Shown here in pieces: positions 1 to 11,773 of a stretch of 64,000 nucleotides of DNA. Location: NCBI GenBank assembly GCA_030686995.1, contig CM060692.1, positions 17,961,465-18,025,464 on the forward strand, in the 5' to 3' direction. The translations under genes and the position numbers were made by a program. The stretch comes from Artemisia argyi. Taxonomy: Eukaryota; Streptophyta; Magnoliopsida; Asterales; Asteraceae. Within the stretch, counting starts at the first letter, position 1, and every line of letters begins with the position of its first letter. The notes beneath the pieces are model-generated. The model was not told the DNA's origin. It saw only the letters and a program-made list of their open reading frames with translations, and ran no database searches.

Positions 1-1033
1 AGAATTTGTTACACCCCACTTAAATGTACACCCAAATCGCCTTAGCCTTCCGTGTATGCGCTCATTTTTAGTGCATTATTGTTATTTGTTAAACCCTAAG
101 TTAACTTTCTAATTGATTACATGGTTGCTAAGTCGAGTCATATCCTTGTACATATTGTTTTGGGACGATTGGGACTCATGGGTAAGTACTTATTTTATGG
201 AGTAATGGGGAAGAACATCACTTATTACCCCCATATGTACGTTAATCTTAAAAGTGCTCCAAGTGTTTTGATTTTCTTAATTCGAGTCATTAGATTAGTT
301 AAATGTAAAGTATGTAAAGATTCAAGTGTAAGGGGAATTCTCATCCCCTATGATGTATTATTTTGGATGGTAGGGTAAGAGTGTATGCAAAAAAAAAAAA
401 ATAAAAAAAAAAAAAAATAAAAAAAAAAAAAATCGAAAAATTAAGAAAAAGAAAAAAAAATAGAAAAGAAAAAGAGAAAAAACATACGGACTACCATCCC
501 GTTTTTATTCTATGTTTATTTTATGTTTTTGTTATTTTTCGTTTATTAGCTTAAGTCGAGTCTAGTCTTGGCTTAGCAACGCCAACTTGTGCATGTAATT
601 AACTAAGATTGTTAACTCGCCACCAGTAAAACTTCCTTTATCCAACAAAATCGTGTAATTCATATCCCTACACCTAACGTTATAACCCTTTAAAAGACCT
701 ATTTGATAGTTTATCCTAGGTGCTTACGCCATGTGGTGGAGGTTTGATCCTTTCCCAAGCCTATGGTAATCTATTTTGCTATGACAGGTAGTGAGAGATA
801 TCTTCCATTTCCATAATGTTATATTACTTTATTACACCCGAGAGATGTGAGTATCTAAACACTATTTGTGAGGTGCTTGTGTATGACCTCCGTGCTTGTC
901 TATTGGTCTTTAGTGGAACGATTATTTGTTGTAATTACTTTTATATTAGTGTTAAATGACCCCTAACTTGTCTTTTGAGTAGAATAAAAGCTCATTTGCT
1001 TGAGGACAAGCAAATCTCAAGTGTAAGGGTATA
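1..1033 (+). mobile_element. 3' internal region of a Ty3-type LTR retrotransposon (partial)
   Basis: This stretch lies directly before an LTR and ends in a purine-rich tract (about 1020-1033) joined to the LTR start TGATGAGGCG. It has no long ORF. It holds an A-rich block (about 390-480), common near the 3' end of plant Athila/Tat-type elements. At 994-1016 a motif built on TTTGCTTG and CAAGCAAA can form a perfect stem around AGGA; I have often seen this 'GAGGACAAGCAA' motif just before the 3' LTR of plant Ty3 elements. The rest of the element lies left of the window or is lost. The Athila/Tat lineage is inferred, since no coding domain is present. Confidence 0.6.
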
Positions 1034-2430
1034 TGATGAGGCGAAAAGTGATCCGTTTTTAGGGGGTTATTTAAGCCCGAATCCGACTTTATTTGATCAA
1101 ATATTGCCCTAAATCGTTCCTTTTGTGATTTTAGGTGTTTGGAGAGTGAATTCTGGAAAAGAAGCTATTTTGGACGTTTTTGGAGCATAAAAGTGAAGAA
1201 AACGGCTAAGTACCTAATTTGCATGCTGAAAATACAAGGTGACGGCGTCAAGACCAACATCTTGACGGCGTCAGACATGAAGAATTAAACTCCGAAGGTG
1301 GTGACGGCGTCAGAAGGACTCGTGACGGCGTTAAAGTGGCAAAATTAATATACCGTGGGTGGTGACGGCGTCACATAGGCCGTCATAAGTGGATCAAGGC
1401 CGTCCGAGGAAGTATATGACGGCGAGGTGACGGCGTCAGAAGTTACTCTTGACGCCGTCAGACTGTTTTTCCTATATATAGTTTTCTAGTTTTTTCATAA
1501 AAAAAAAGGAGAAGTTTTGGTGAAACCCTAAAGACGATTTTGGTGCCTCTTTTACAGGTTTTTCAAGGGTTCCAAACCCTTGAGACCTTGCATTGTAATT
1601 GAGATAAGTGTATTTTCAATTCAATCAATATGTCTATGTGTTGGTTGTTTATATCTTGTTCTTGTCTCAATTCCATTATGCTAGGCTAGATCTCTTTTGT
1701 GTTTGCTTAGATCTAATGAAACCTAGATGTTGATTATGTGTTGATTACTTGTCTATTCTTGTTTTGAATGAATGATTTATATGTTAGGCTTAAGAAAACT
1801 GGCAGATCTCCAAATGGTAACATGCTTGAACGTCTTAAGAAACATGAACCGAGGCGTACTAGGTCTTTATTGGTTGTATTTAATGCATGAGCCACTGTTT
1901 ACAATCCCTATAGTTGTGCTGGGTCATGGTGTAGGAGGAGATAAGAGCTCATAGAGTTGGGGAGTTATGTATGCCACCCCACGAATGGTATTAAGGAATA
2001 CAATCCGTCATTCATACAAGTGTAACAAGTAATTAACATGTAAAAGATATCTAGGGAGTAATGAAGTCTAAGTAAACACAATTTCTCCAATTACTGCTCA
2101 CAACCTTAGTATAATTTAGTTTAATTTCATTTTCATTATTTTAATAGCTTTGGGTTAGTTGATTAGCAACTAATTCCGCCCACTTCTTCCAAAACCCGAG
2201 ATTTTAATTGCTTTCATAAAAATATAAAAATACAAAAATAATCATCTTTCACCTCTAGAACTATTAATTAGGTTTTCTAATCCTAGCGACACTATTCCTA
2301 AGCTGAACGATCAATCCCCCGGTACTTGTCACTATACTATACTACAACGATCAGGTACACTGCCTGGTGGGGGTTGTAAGCTTCTTGAGGTCCCTCGAGA
2401 GGTAAAGCAAGGTGCGATTCCCACGCATCA
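1034..2430 (+). repeat. LTR copy 1 of the Ty3-type element
   Basis: The LTR starts TGATG and ends CATCA, giving short inverted ends. It matches 2471-3886 along nearly its whole length with scattered differences. The unit is 1397 bp. Its 5' third (about 1238-1462) carries about seven near-copies of TGACGGCGTCA. 'CTATATATAG' at about 1473 may be a TATA box. No duplication at the outer left end can be tested. Confidence 0.8.
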
Positions 2431-2470
2431 ATTTGCTTGAGGACAAGCAAATCTCAAGTGTAAGGGTATA
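2431..2470 (+). repeat. 40-bp internal segment between two LTRs
   Basis: These 40 bp repeat 994-1033 exactly: the CTTGAGGACAAG hairpin motif plus the polypurine tract. They are all that separates LTR copy 1 from LTR copy 2, so LTR 2 also has its own purine-tract primer site in front of it. Confidence 0.8.
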
Positions 2471-3886
2471 TGATGAGGCGAAAAATGATCCGTTTTTAAG
2501 GGGTCATTTAAGCCCGAATCCGAATTTATTTGATCAAATATTGCCCTAAATCGTTCCTTTTGTGATTTTAGGTACTTTGGGAGAGAAATCTGGAAAAGGA
2601 AGCAATTCGGACATTTTTGGAGCATAAAAGTGAAGAAAACGCCAAAGTTTTAATTTTCCATGCTGGGAACAGTAGGTGACGGCGTCAAGAGCAAAACCTT
2701 GGCGGCGTCAAGAGCAAATTTCATGAAAATCCATGACGATCCAGAGAAGATTTGACGGCGTCACGTAGGAAGGGCGTCAAGAGTAAATGAGTCATGACGG
2801 CCTGGAAACATATAAGTCTTGACGGCGTCAGAAGTAGATCTAGGCAGTCCGAGAAGAGTTTTGGCGGCGAGGTGACGGCGTCACATTGTTTGTCTTGACG
2901 CCGTCAGAACTATTTTTCTATATATAGTTTTCTAATTTTCACACATAAAAAAGAGAAGTTTTGGAGAAACCCTAAGTACGATTTTGGTGCAACTTTTACA
3001 GGTTTTTCAAGGGTTCCAAACCCTTGATACCTTGCATTGTAATTGAGATAAGTGTTCTTCTAATTCAATCAATATGTCTATGTGTTGGTTGTCTATATCT
3101 TGTTCTTGTCTCTATTCCATTATGCTAGGCTAGATCTCTTTTGTGTTTGCTTAGATCTAATGAAACCTAGATATTGATTATGTGTTGATTACTTGTTTAT
3201 TCTTGTCTTGGATGAATGATTTATATGTTAGGCTTAAGAAAACTGGCAGATCTCCAAATGGTAACATACTTGAACGTCTTAAGAAACATGAACCGAGGCG
3301 TACTAGGCCTTTATTGGTTGTATTTAATGCATGAGCCACTGTTTACAATCCCTATAGTTGTGCTGGGCATGGTGTAGGAGGAGATAAGAGCTCATAGAAT
3401 TGGGGAGTTATGTATGCCACCCCATGAATGGTATTAAGGAATACGATCCGTCATCCATACAATTATAACAAGTAATTAACGTGTAAAAGATATCTAGGGA
3501 GTAGTAAAATCTTAGTAAACACATTTTCTCCAATTACTGCTCACAACCTTAGTATAAATTAGTTTAATTTCATTTCTAGTATTTTATTTTGATTGCATCT
3601 TAGTTTTGGGTTAGTTGAATAGCAACTAATTCCGCCCACTCTTCCAAAACCCGAGATTTTTATTTGCTTTCTAAAAAATATAAAAATACAAAAATAATCA
3701 TCAATCACCTTTAGAACTAGTATTTGGGCTTTCTAATCCTAGCGACACTATTCCTAAGCTGAACGATCAATCCCCCGGTACTTGTCACTATACTATACTA
3801 CAACGATCAGGTACACTGCCTGGTGGGGGTTGTAAGCTTGTCAGGATCCCTCGAGATGTAAAGCCTGTTGCGATTTCCACGCATCA
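2471..3886 (+). repeat. LTR copy 2 of the Ty3-type element
   Basis: This second LTR of 1416 bp has the same TGATG...CATCA ends as copy 1. Repeated TGACGGCGTCA-like words lie at about 2674-2912 and a 'CTATATATAG' stretch at about 2918. Small indels and substitutions separate it from copy 1, so the pair is not a recent exact duplication. The flank after 3886 is non-LTR sequence. Confidence 0.8.
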
Positions 3887-3936
3887 ACATCCATTGCATT
3901 GCGATAACCCAACTCTTTGATCAAATTCTAGAGTTT

Positions 3937-4058
3937 GATATACATGCATTGTATACAATAATTAAGTGATATACATGCATTGTATACAATAAGGTGGGAG
4001 ATTGAAGGTTTCTTTCAAATTGGGATGTTCATTTGATATACATGCATTGTATACAATA
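3937..4058 (+). repeat. Three copies of a 24-bp repeat
   Basis: A 24-bp unit beginning GATATACATGCATTG occurs at 3937-3960, 3968-3991 and 4035-4058 with no mismatch that I can see. Copies 1 and 3 share the following AATTAAGT. The unit contains ATGCAT and GTATAC palindromes. The rest of 3887-4440 is AT-rich and holds no gene I can support. Confidence 0.8.
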
Positions 4059-5379
4059 ATTAAGTGGAAGCTTGAAAGGTGTTTGTAAACTAAGTATTCT
4101 ACTATAAAAAGTAATAAAATATTAATTAATATATAAATTAATAATTATTAATTTATCGATTAATTAATAACTCTTTTAATTAATAAATTTTGGTGGTCCC
4201 AAGTGTATTATATTATAGAGTTTCTACTGTAATTTTTTTATAATTTTGATTTTTTTCGAAAATGACCCCCACCCAAAACTCAAAATTGCCCCTACACACA
4301 TACTAAAATCCAACTTGCAACACTTTAAAACTTTGTAAATCCTTCATCTCTAAGTAACAATACTCAATTTATCATTTCGATCTTAGTTTTTTCTTTCACA
4401 TTTTGCTGCTATTGCCAAAAAAAATTCTTTGCCCCTCGCAACCTATTTTCCTGGGTCCATCACTGATTGTATGTTAAGTAAAATGCAATATGTGAAGGCT
4501 TGGAAGTATGCGAATCCGTGAAAGCAGGCCACATAAACAAATAGTTTACAATAATTATAAAGTTCCAATTGACGATATGTGTTGTTTTGATCATTGCTAT
4601 TTATAATGAAAAATGCAATTAAACAAGGGGTGATTATCCACACCCTCATATAGGGAGGGTATCCAATCGTTGAATGCATCATCGGCTTGTACGATGTGCA
4701 TCACGGGTTGTACGGTTTGACCAAACCCCCTGATGTGACAATATAGGGAGGTTTTGTATAACATAGCCATTTGTGACCGAAAAGTGGTGCGTAGACTTGT
4801 CAGATTTCTCCTTTAAGTTTCTGACGAGAGACTTATTAAGAGATGCTAGAGGCATGGGTTTGCAACCATTCAGAATCGTTTAGTGATGGAAACCTAACTT
4901 GAATGTAGTCCTCCTACATTACGAGTTTAAAGGGTAATAACGAAGCCACTAATTGATAGAAGGTGTTATCGACAAATTGGCCCATGTATAGCTCAGATAA
5001 CACGGCGTTTCCGAGAAAGGATGAGATTTTTCTCTTAACAAAGCTTTTTAGGCGTCTTAGCAACGGAGACGTCAGAGTAGCTTTGCCTATATGACCTAGA
5101 GGTGGTGCCGCCTCGAATAGAGAGTTGTGGTTTCTCTCTTAGAGGGTTATGAAACAGGATTTAAGCGCATGGCCATATTCGCGCTCAGTTTGTGAATGAG
5201 ATGGTTAAAATGGGAAGTGTGTTGGGTGAGATCATCAAGGTTCGGTGGTTTAATTCCTTAGGACACCATTGAATCGATTTCATTTTACATGCTTCAAGTA
5301 AATGAAGGTTTAATCATTATGACACTTTCGTGACACAACCTTTTAGAGTAGCAGAAAACTTTCCAACCTGGTGGGGGAT
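4059..5379. other. Non-coding stretch before a candidate LTR
   Basis: I find no supportable ORF. The last part (about 4700-5379) ends in a purine tract (GGTGGGGGAT, 5370-5379) directly before TGTTGGAA, so it may be the 3' internal part of a decayed LTR element. No gag or pol domain is visible. Confidence 0.4.
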
Positions 5380-6152
5380 TGTTGGAATTATTAGTGAGCT
5401 TGGTAAGTTTTATTATTCAAGATTCAAAAGGTATAATTGGGTGATGCAACAACTACTTGTGCTTGTAGCTAAGTGTGTGGTACAAGCTGATGATGCAGCA
5501 AGGGAATCAGTTAGTGTAGTATTGACTTGGTAAAAGAACATGGGTTTAATTTGGAAGGCAACCAATAGTTTGCAACCGTTATCCCCATGATCCCATATTT
5601 TATGGCAATTAACATAATCATGCTTGATCAACATGATGTAAGTTTTACTAGCCATATATATTTGATATCAATACAGAACTATGTAACTCATGATGTTGTG
5701 ACGTGAATACGAAAAACAAAACCACACATGCTATACATGTTAGAGACATGAACATCTATTTATCTAGTTTTTCTGCTTCGCCATTTACATTACGTTAAAA
5801 TTGTTCGCTGGCAATATGCAACGTGGGTCTGCATCAATACTGGGGTCGTTACGTATGAGGCTTGCAGCAAATCGGGCACATAAACACCTTTTAAGGACAT
5901 GGAACTTCTTCCCGTGCTAGACTCTTAACAGGTGTTTCAATCGTGTTGTTTAATGAAGACAACATACTGATGAAGAGTTGCTGTTACTTTGCTACTTGAG
6001 GTCAGTTTCATCTCGACATGACAAGTTTATTTACCTTTTATTTAATGTTCCTTATCGTTTCGTAGTCGGTAAAGGTTTAGTGTATTGGTAGGTGTCCACA
6101 AAGATCCTTAGACAACATAAACACGATATAAGATAACAGATATGTTCCAACA
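5380..6152 (+). mobile_element. Candidate lone 3' LTR (773 bp)
   Basis: The segment begins TGTTGGAA and ends TTCCAACA, perfect 8-bp inverted ends, and follows a polypurine-like GGTGGGGGAT. These are the expected 3' LTR borders. No second copy exists in the window, so this would be the 3' end of a truncated element. The short ORFs inside have no recognisable domain. The Copia assignment is a guess from the end sequence. Confidence 0.5.
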
Positions 6153-6898
6153 TTACTTATTTCCTTCTTTTTATTTTTGTTTTCTTTTTTGTGTTATTAT
6201 TTTTTTTCTAAAATGTTTTTTTGTTAACCGGCGGGTATCATGCTTTGCGGCGACAGTTATTATATAATGATGGTCAAGAAAATAACAAAATAACAATGAT
6301 GAGCTGATTAACATAAGAAAAACAAGAAGAAAATGATCTCGATGCGACCTGGTTCACCTCTTTTTTCTGGTTCCGACGACCCTTTCAGCTTCGTTTCGGA
6401 TAGCTTTTATTGACTAGCCGAACTAGTGACGACTTCGGTTTCCAGTTGAACCTGTTGGTTCGGTCCGGTTTTTAACCATATTTACCACAAAACAATATTA
6501 CTTTGTATAATAATATATACTTTTCATTTTTAAAGGTGTTTTAAAAATAATATTTATTAAAAAAGTTGAAAAGCAATAAATAGTTATGGTTATAGACGTT
6601 TTTCTTTTCTTGTATTAAATTACATTGTATTTCTTTTATTAATTTTTTAAATTATGTCTACAAAAATGCATTAAAATATTATAACTAATGTTGTTATAGC
6701 TATACTTATTATAATTTATTATAATAAGTAACTGTGTTGACTTAATATTTTAAAACATCTATTTAAGAAAAGTCTCAAATGTTTTATAATGCAATAGAGA
6801 TTATGTAGAGGGTTGTGAAATAACTTACTTGAGTTTTAAAATTAATACAGTAGAGATTATCTTTTAAATTATTTTTTACTTTATAATTGCTAAGTACA
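6153..6898. other. AT-rich intergenic DNA
   Basis: AT-rich sequence with homopolymer runs; no ORF, RNA gene or repeat that I can support. Confidence 0.6.
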
Positions 6899-6903
6899 TC
6901 TAC

Positions 6904-7535
6904 TGATGGATCTAAACACACACGTCTTGTGTTAGAATGATACTTTGAGTGATACTAACAAGTATGTGGAATTTACTTTGTAGTACTTAGAAGATTTGTT
7001 TGTGAGTTCTTGATGGATCTAAACACACACGCCTTGTGTTAGAATGATACTTTGAGTGATACTAACAAGTACGCGGAACTTACTTTGTAGTACTTAGAAG
7101 ATTTGTTTGTGAGTTAAGAACAGTTGTATGAACACATAATATTAACCAAACTTTAAGCTCCAATATTATTATGAATAATAATACGAGTGATCTTTTGTTA
7201 TCACTAGGGTTACACCTTGAAGCTCTCTAATTCATACGTATGTAGAAAACTGATATGTAAAACCCTAATCTAGGATCTCCTTTTATATAGGACACAAGGA
7301 GTCCTTTTCAAGATAAGTATATTCTAAGATATACACCAAATCTTTTCTATATTTATCTTCTCATTTCTGTCGTTATCACATAAGCAGTTGTAACTTTGTA
7401 CTAGCAGTGGTAATGATGTTTCCACTGCTAGTGTATTCCTCCAGCAGTGGGAATGATGTTTCCACTGCTAGTGTATTCGACCAGCAGTGGGAACTCCAAC
7501 ACTATCAATTTGTACTATTAGTTTAATTCCCAACA
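6904..7535 (-). repeat. Left LTR of element C with internal duplication
   Basis: The LTR runs from TGATGGATCT to AATTCCCAACA. Its first about 107 bp are duplicated in tandem (6904-7010 and 7011-7117, a few differences), which the other LTR copy does not show. Three blocks near 7395-7500 carry CAGTGG(T/G)AA words, a motif seen all over elements B and C. It differs from the right LTR by about 14 of 515 compared bases (counted by eye). Confidence 0.85.
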
Positions 7536-7648
7536 ATCCTCCCCTAAACTTGTGATTCCTCTGCAAATCCACAATTTTCTTGAATTAAACTTCATTCTTG
7601 ATATCGGAGGGATTCTTCCAAACACTTATGTTTTCAAGCATGCATTTC

Positions 7649-8083
7649 TCATCTCTCAAACTGATTAACTCTTCTGTATGCATTATAGTACAACCTTTCT
7701 ATTTCTTCATTAGCTTTTCCTTTCAACTGAGCAGCTGTCCATCCTTCATTGGTGGTTATTTCTTCTTCTGCTTCAATCATGATACCTTTACCTTTGCCTT
7801 GAATTTCTACCATCAGTGGAAACTGGTATTCTATCAGTAGAAACTTGTGCATCAGGATAGCTTCCATATCTACATCAAATTGAGTTTCTAATTGAGTTTC
7901 TTTGACCTGAAGCAATCCTCCCCTAAACCTTATCATCATTTTCCTCCCCTGTTTGGGAGAATCACCACCAAAATCATCACAATCAGATAAAATGGTACAG
8001 AGTTCCATCAATTCCTTTTGTATCATACTGCCTTCAGCACTTCCAGATGTATTACCTTTTGGGAGAGGTGCATCTTTAGGCAA
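7649..8083 (-). pseudogene. Remnant of the 3' accessory (coiled-coil) ORF of element C
   Basis: A 144-aa open stretch next to the 3' LTR. It contains KGKGIMIEAEEE and an ending with AQLKGKANEEIERLYYNAYRR, which match in type the K-rich, KGKA..AEE and 'RIEGIYYRIKR' parts of the 3' ORFs of element B. The middle of the protein is missing compared with B. Function in this element family is unknown; the position after the missing pol recalls the extra 3' ORF of Sirevirus-type elements. It is a deleted relic. Confidence 0.55.
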
Positions 8084-8339
8084 AGATTCAGTTTCTTACC
8101 TAGTTAAACCAGATAGTACTTCTGGACCACCCACATGTTTCATTTAGCTTAGGATTCCACCATCTGTATCCAATCCACAAGGATGAGACACATTAGGTGT
8201 TGCCATGGTAGAGGTCTTATTGATGTTATCTCTATCCTGTGAAGCTATCAAACTTGACACAATAGTGATAGCCCTTTCCCATACAATTAGCTAAGCAGTA
8301 TAAATGACACTGCTCGTAACCTTTGAAAAATACTTATAA

Positions 8340-8560
8340 TTTTGAGCAAATTACCAGCTATCAACGGATTTGAGATGTCTTTACCATTAGTCGTCTGCTA
8401 TGGACTAGCCAACTCTTCACTGTGAAGCAAGGTGAGTTGATAACCATATAGTTTTTGGTAAACTATCAACCATAAACGGATTTGATGAGTCTTTACCAGA
8501 AACCGTTTGCTCTGGACTAGTTAGTTCTTATTGTGGGTCAGAAATGGTGAACCAATTACC
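8340..8560. repeat. Two-unit repeat (about 112 bp) shared with element B
   Basis: Two diverged units each contain AACGGATTTGA, GTCTTTACC and GGACTAG. Related pairs occur in element B at 21113-21335, so the pair is an old conserved part of the family. Each unit can pair AGCAAAC- or GTAAAC-type words with a GTTTGCT word downstream. The rest of 8084-8977 is non-coding. Confidence 0.65.
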
Positions 8561-8977
8561 ATTTTTTGTGTGTCCAGTTCACACACTCTAAACTTTATAT
8601 CAGCATACAGTCCAATTCACATATCAAGCAATCTGATAGTTCTAAATCATTTGCTTTATCAACCTGCATTTGTTAGTCCAAAACCAAGAAAATACAAGAC
8701 AAAATATTTTCCATTTAACAATAATGAATATGACTAACAAAACATACTAGAACAGACAACTAGACATTGGAAACCCAAGCCATTACTGACTTGACTCTCC
8801 CTCTTACATCAATATAAGTGTGTTTCTTTAATACCATAGATGCTTTGTCACCTGTTATTGGTCTCCAAACCTATTGTGCTGTATCTTTCATGCCATTTCC
8901 CATATTACCCTTAAAAACTTTCTTTTGCCTATCAGTAGAAACTTTTGGCCTAACAGTGGGAACTGCTGGCTTAGCAG

Positions 8978-10125
8978 TTAAAACCTTAGGCACCCATTTT
9001 TGATTTGATCTAGCTGTTTTCTTGAAAAAGGCCTTGTTAACTGTTTGTGCTTGCTTATAATTTGAAAAATTTGATTTTGCACTTGAAACAGTTTGTTTGG
9101 CCTAGCAGTATAGAGAGGTTTAGTGCCAGACCTTATCATGACAACTCTGGGTATCATATTAATATTAGAGTGTGTTTGTTTCAAAAAGTTATTATTGTAC
9201 ACTCTAGGTTGTTTGTTTCCAAATACCCTTGTATCCCTTGAAGTTACCTTTTTCCATGGGTTATTTTCACAATATGCAGCAAAGTGGTCAAAACTACCAC
9301 ATACAAAACAAGTTTTGTTTTGCATAACAAAATCACTACCTAGCTGTTGAGATTTCATATTATTCCAGTTTCTATGGTTTCCCCTTGGTTGTGACCTGTA
9401 CACCTCTGCATATCTAACATTATTCCTAACTGGTTTTACCTTTTCTTGTTTGACCACCTTAGGAACATTATTCACATCTATCTAAACCTCAGATTTAGCT
9501 TTAGACACAACTTCATTAGCTAAAGAAGTGTCACTAGCACTTTCAAAGCATTCTTTAGTTTCTCTAGTATTTTCTATCGTGGGACTAGACTTTTGTCCAT
9601 ATACCATCTGAGGTTCTTGAAATTCCTCTAGACCTGTGTGTGCAAGGTCAATTCCAGGAGGTGAAGGTACACCCCTGTATGGTGGAGGAACATACTTATA
9701 ACCTACACATGACTTAGCCTTATTAACCACCTGAGCTGCCCAAATTTTATTAATTTCTTGTGAGGCATGAACTAGTGTGTCTACAGTAATCTGCACATTA
9801 TTATTAGCATTCTTCGTCTTTTCTAATGCTTCTTTAAGGGCCTCATTAACAACATTTTTGTAGTCTAAATCTCTTTTTAACACAACAATGTCATCATTGA
9901 ATTTAGACTCATTTTCTCTATAATGATCTAGTTGTTTTTCTAACACAGATATGCCTCTTTTATGATTAGATAGATTATAACTAGTTTGATTTAGCTCTAA
10001 CCTCTGTTCATCATAGTGCTTTTTAAGTTTTCATATTCTTTTAAAGCAGAACAAGATTTAGCACAACTTATAATTGAATGTACCTCTGAATCGAAGAATG
10101 CCATCTTTCTTGTGAATAAACTGCT
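8978..10125 (-). pseudogene. gag: Truncated gag of element C
   Basis: Two open stretches in one frame (9946-9482 and 9475-8978) are separated by an in-frame TAG at 9482-9484. The first part has coiled-coil heptads and then VPPPYRGVPSPPGIDLAHTG, almost the same as in the gag of element B. The second part has a CCHC-like motif CFVCGSFDHFAAYC, matching CHICGSFDHLAKNC of B. Coding similarity continues to about 10125 in another frame, so there is also a frameshift. The N-terminal capsid-like half is absent: the 5' leader joins directly to mid-gag. Gag normally forms the particle that packages element RNA; this copy cannot make a full one. Confidence 0.75.
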
Positions 10126-10258
10126 CTTCTGGATCTTCTAATTCAAAGTATCAGCAACCTGGCTCTGATACCACTTGATAGATCTAATTGTTACATCCCG
10201 TGCCCGATTTGACCAAAATTTTAAACTTTTACACGGAAAGGACATGACCCAAACCTGA

Positions 10259-10654
10259 TGTTAGCATTAAAAAATATATATATAGAAGTGATGGTCATTC
10301 TCATATTGTAACTTGGTGTCGTTTGTTAAGATTAGTAATAGTTTAGCCATTGGGCCTTGGACTTGGCAAGCTAATATGTCATGTGCTATGTTTCATAAGC
10401 CTTGTTATCTAATCATGTAACCAAGTCCAAGCCCAAGCCCATAGAAAGCCTATGTATGGAACTATAAAAGGCACCTTACCTCTCATGTGTAAGGTGTGCT
10501 TGTGTATGTATTGTGTGTGTTATTAATAAAAGTTCTCTTCATCTTTATACTCTATTTCTCTCATATTAACGCCACACCTTATTCATCAAGTCACCATCTT
10601 TACTTCATCTAGTGCTTATATTTGTGATAAAGTTGATATATCTAAGGTCCTACA
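10259..10654 (+). repeat. 5' LTR of element A
   Basis: 396 bp from TGTTAGCATT to GGTCCTACA. It has a TATA-like CTATAAAAGG at about 10461 and a polyadenylation-type AATAAA at about 10525, so promoter and poly(A) signals are both visible in the expected order. Confidence 0.92.
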
Positions 10655-10656
10655 AG

Positions 10657-10664
10657 TGGTATCA
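10657..10664 (+). promoter_or_regulatory. Primer binding site of element A
   Basis: TGGTATCA, two bases after the 5' LTR, matches the 3' end complement of initiator-methionine tRNA, the usual Copia primer. The match fades after eight bases. Confidence 0.8.
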
Positions 10665-10904
10665 ATCGCCTAACAATGATTTAGGAGTGTTTTTATCAAG
10701 TTTTTTGTTAAAAAGTTGCATTTTTCATTCATTTGTGCACTTTTTCTTCAAAAAGTTTCGATTTTTACAAGTTTTGGTGTTAAAGTTGTTGTTTTTATTG
10801 AAGCTTTAGTGATTCTAAGTGTTTTGGGAAAGATTTGATCAATAGAAACAAGTGGAAAAAGTGTTTTTGGTTGAAAAATCGGATTTTTAGCTGTTTGGGA
10901 CATC

Positions 10905-11480
10905 TTACGCGTAAGATTTTGAGTATAGTACAAGTTACAGCTGTCTACAGTACTTTCTACGCGTGAGTTGAGGTCAAAACCCCTTTCCTACGCTTAAGTT
11001 TAGTCAAAACCCTCTTCTTACGCATAAGATTGATTTTCTACGCATAAGTTGAAGTCTACGCATAAGATCCTACGCCTAAGTTCAGTTTCTACGCAGAAGT
11101 TTGCTCTTACGCATAAGATTATATCTTACGCGTAAATTTCAGAAATCTACGCAAAAGTTTCTTCAAAGGTCTTCTCTTCGTGCATCGGTGATTCAGTACA
11201 TCCCTGACTTGGATAAGTTTGTAGAATACTTCGACACGGGATATCTTTCAAGCTTGGATAAGTTTGAGAGATCATTTTGGTTTGTAAACCTTACGCGTAA
11301 AAATCTTACGCATAGGCTAAACCTTACGCGTAACTAATCTTACGCATAAACACAAAGCCTACGCATAAACTACTAATCTTACGCATAAGTATTTTTCTTA
11401 CGCATAAGTTTACTGTTTACGCATAACTTTTGTTTACGCATAACATTTCCTACGCATAAGATTTTGTTTATGCATAAGTT
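10905..11480 (+). repeat. Leader array of TACGCATAAG words
   Basis: About 22 copies of TACGC(A/G)TAAG or close variants lie in the untranslated leader between the primer site and gag, at irregular spacing and all in one orientation. TTACGCGTAA variants are palindromic. They are not part of any convincing ORF. The leader continues without a gene to 11773. Confidence 0.85.
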
Positions 11481-11773
11481 TTTTGACTTTTGACAACCAA
11501 ACTTCAAACGGCCATAACTTTTGAACCGTAACTCCGTTTTCGACGAATCAGTTGTCAAAACGACCGTGAAACAGAGAAGAAGGAAACGTTGAATCAATTT
11601 ATTCATTCAACCCAAGTTTCGAGGCCTAAAAACGCTCCGAGAAGAAGTTATTGAGGTTTTAAGGTTTAAGATCAAATTTTTCACCATAAAAACTTGCATC
11701 AACTTACACTAAACACAACTCCTACTTCGTTGAATCGATCCAAGAATCAACTTTATCAATCTACACTTCATCA

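Noticed and set aside
121..378. 85-codon plus-strand ORF at the window start
   Set aside because: No domain, low-complexity codon use and its place in a non-coding 3' retroelement region make chance more likely.
3937..4058. CRISPR-like array
   Set aside because: Three 24-bp units with unequal spacing in plant DNA; a simple tandem duplication fits.
5330..5655. Two overlapping short ORFs on opposite strands
   Set aside because: They lie across the border and inside the candidate LTR 5380-6152; neither has a recognisable motif.
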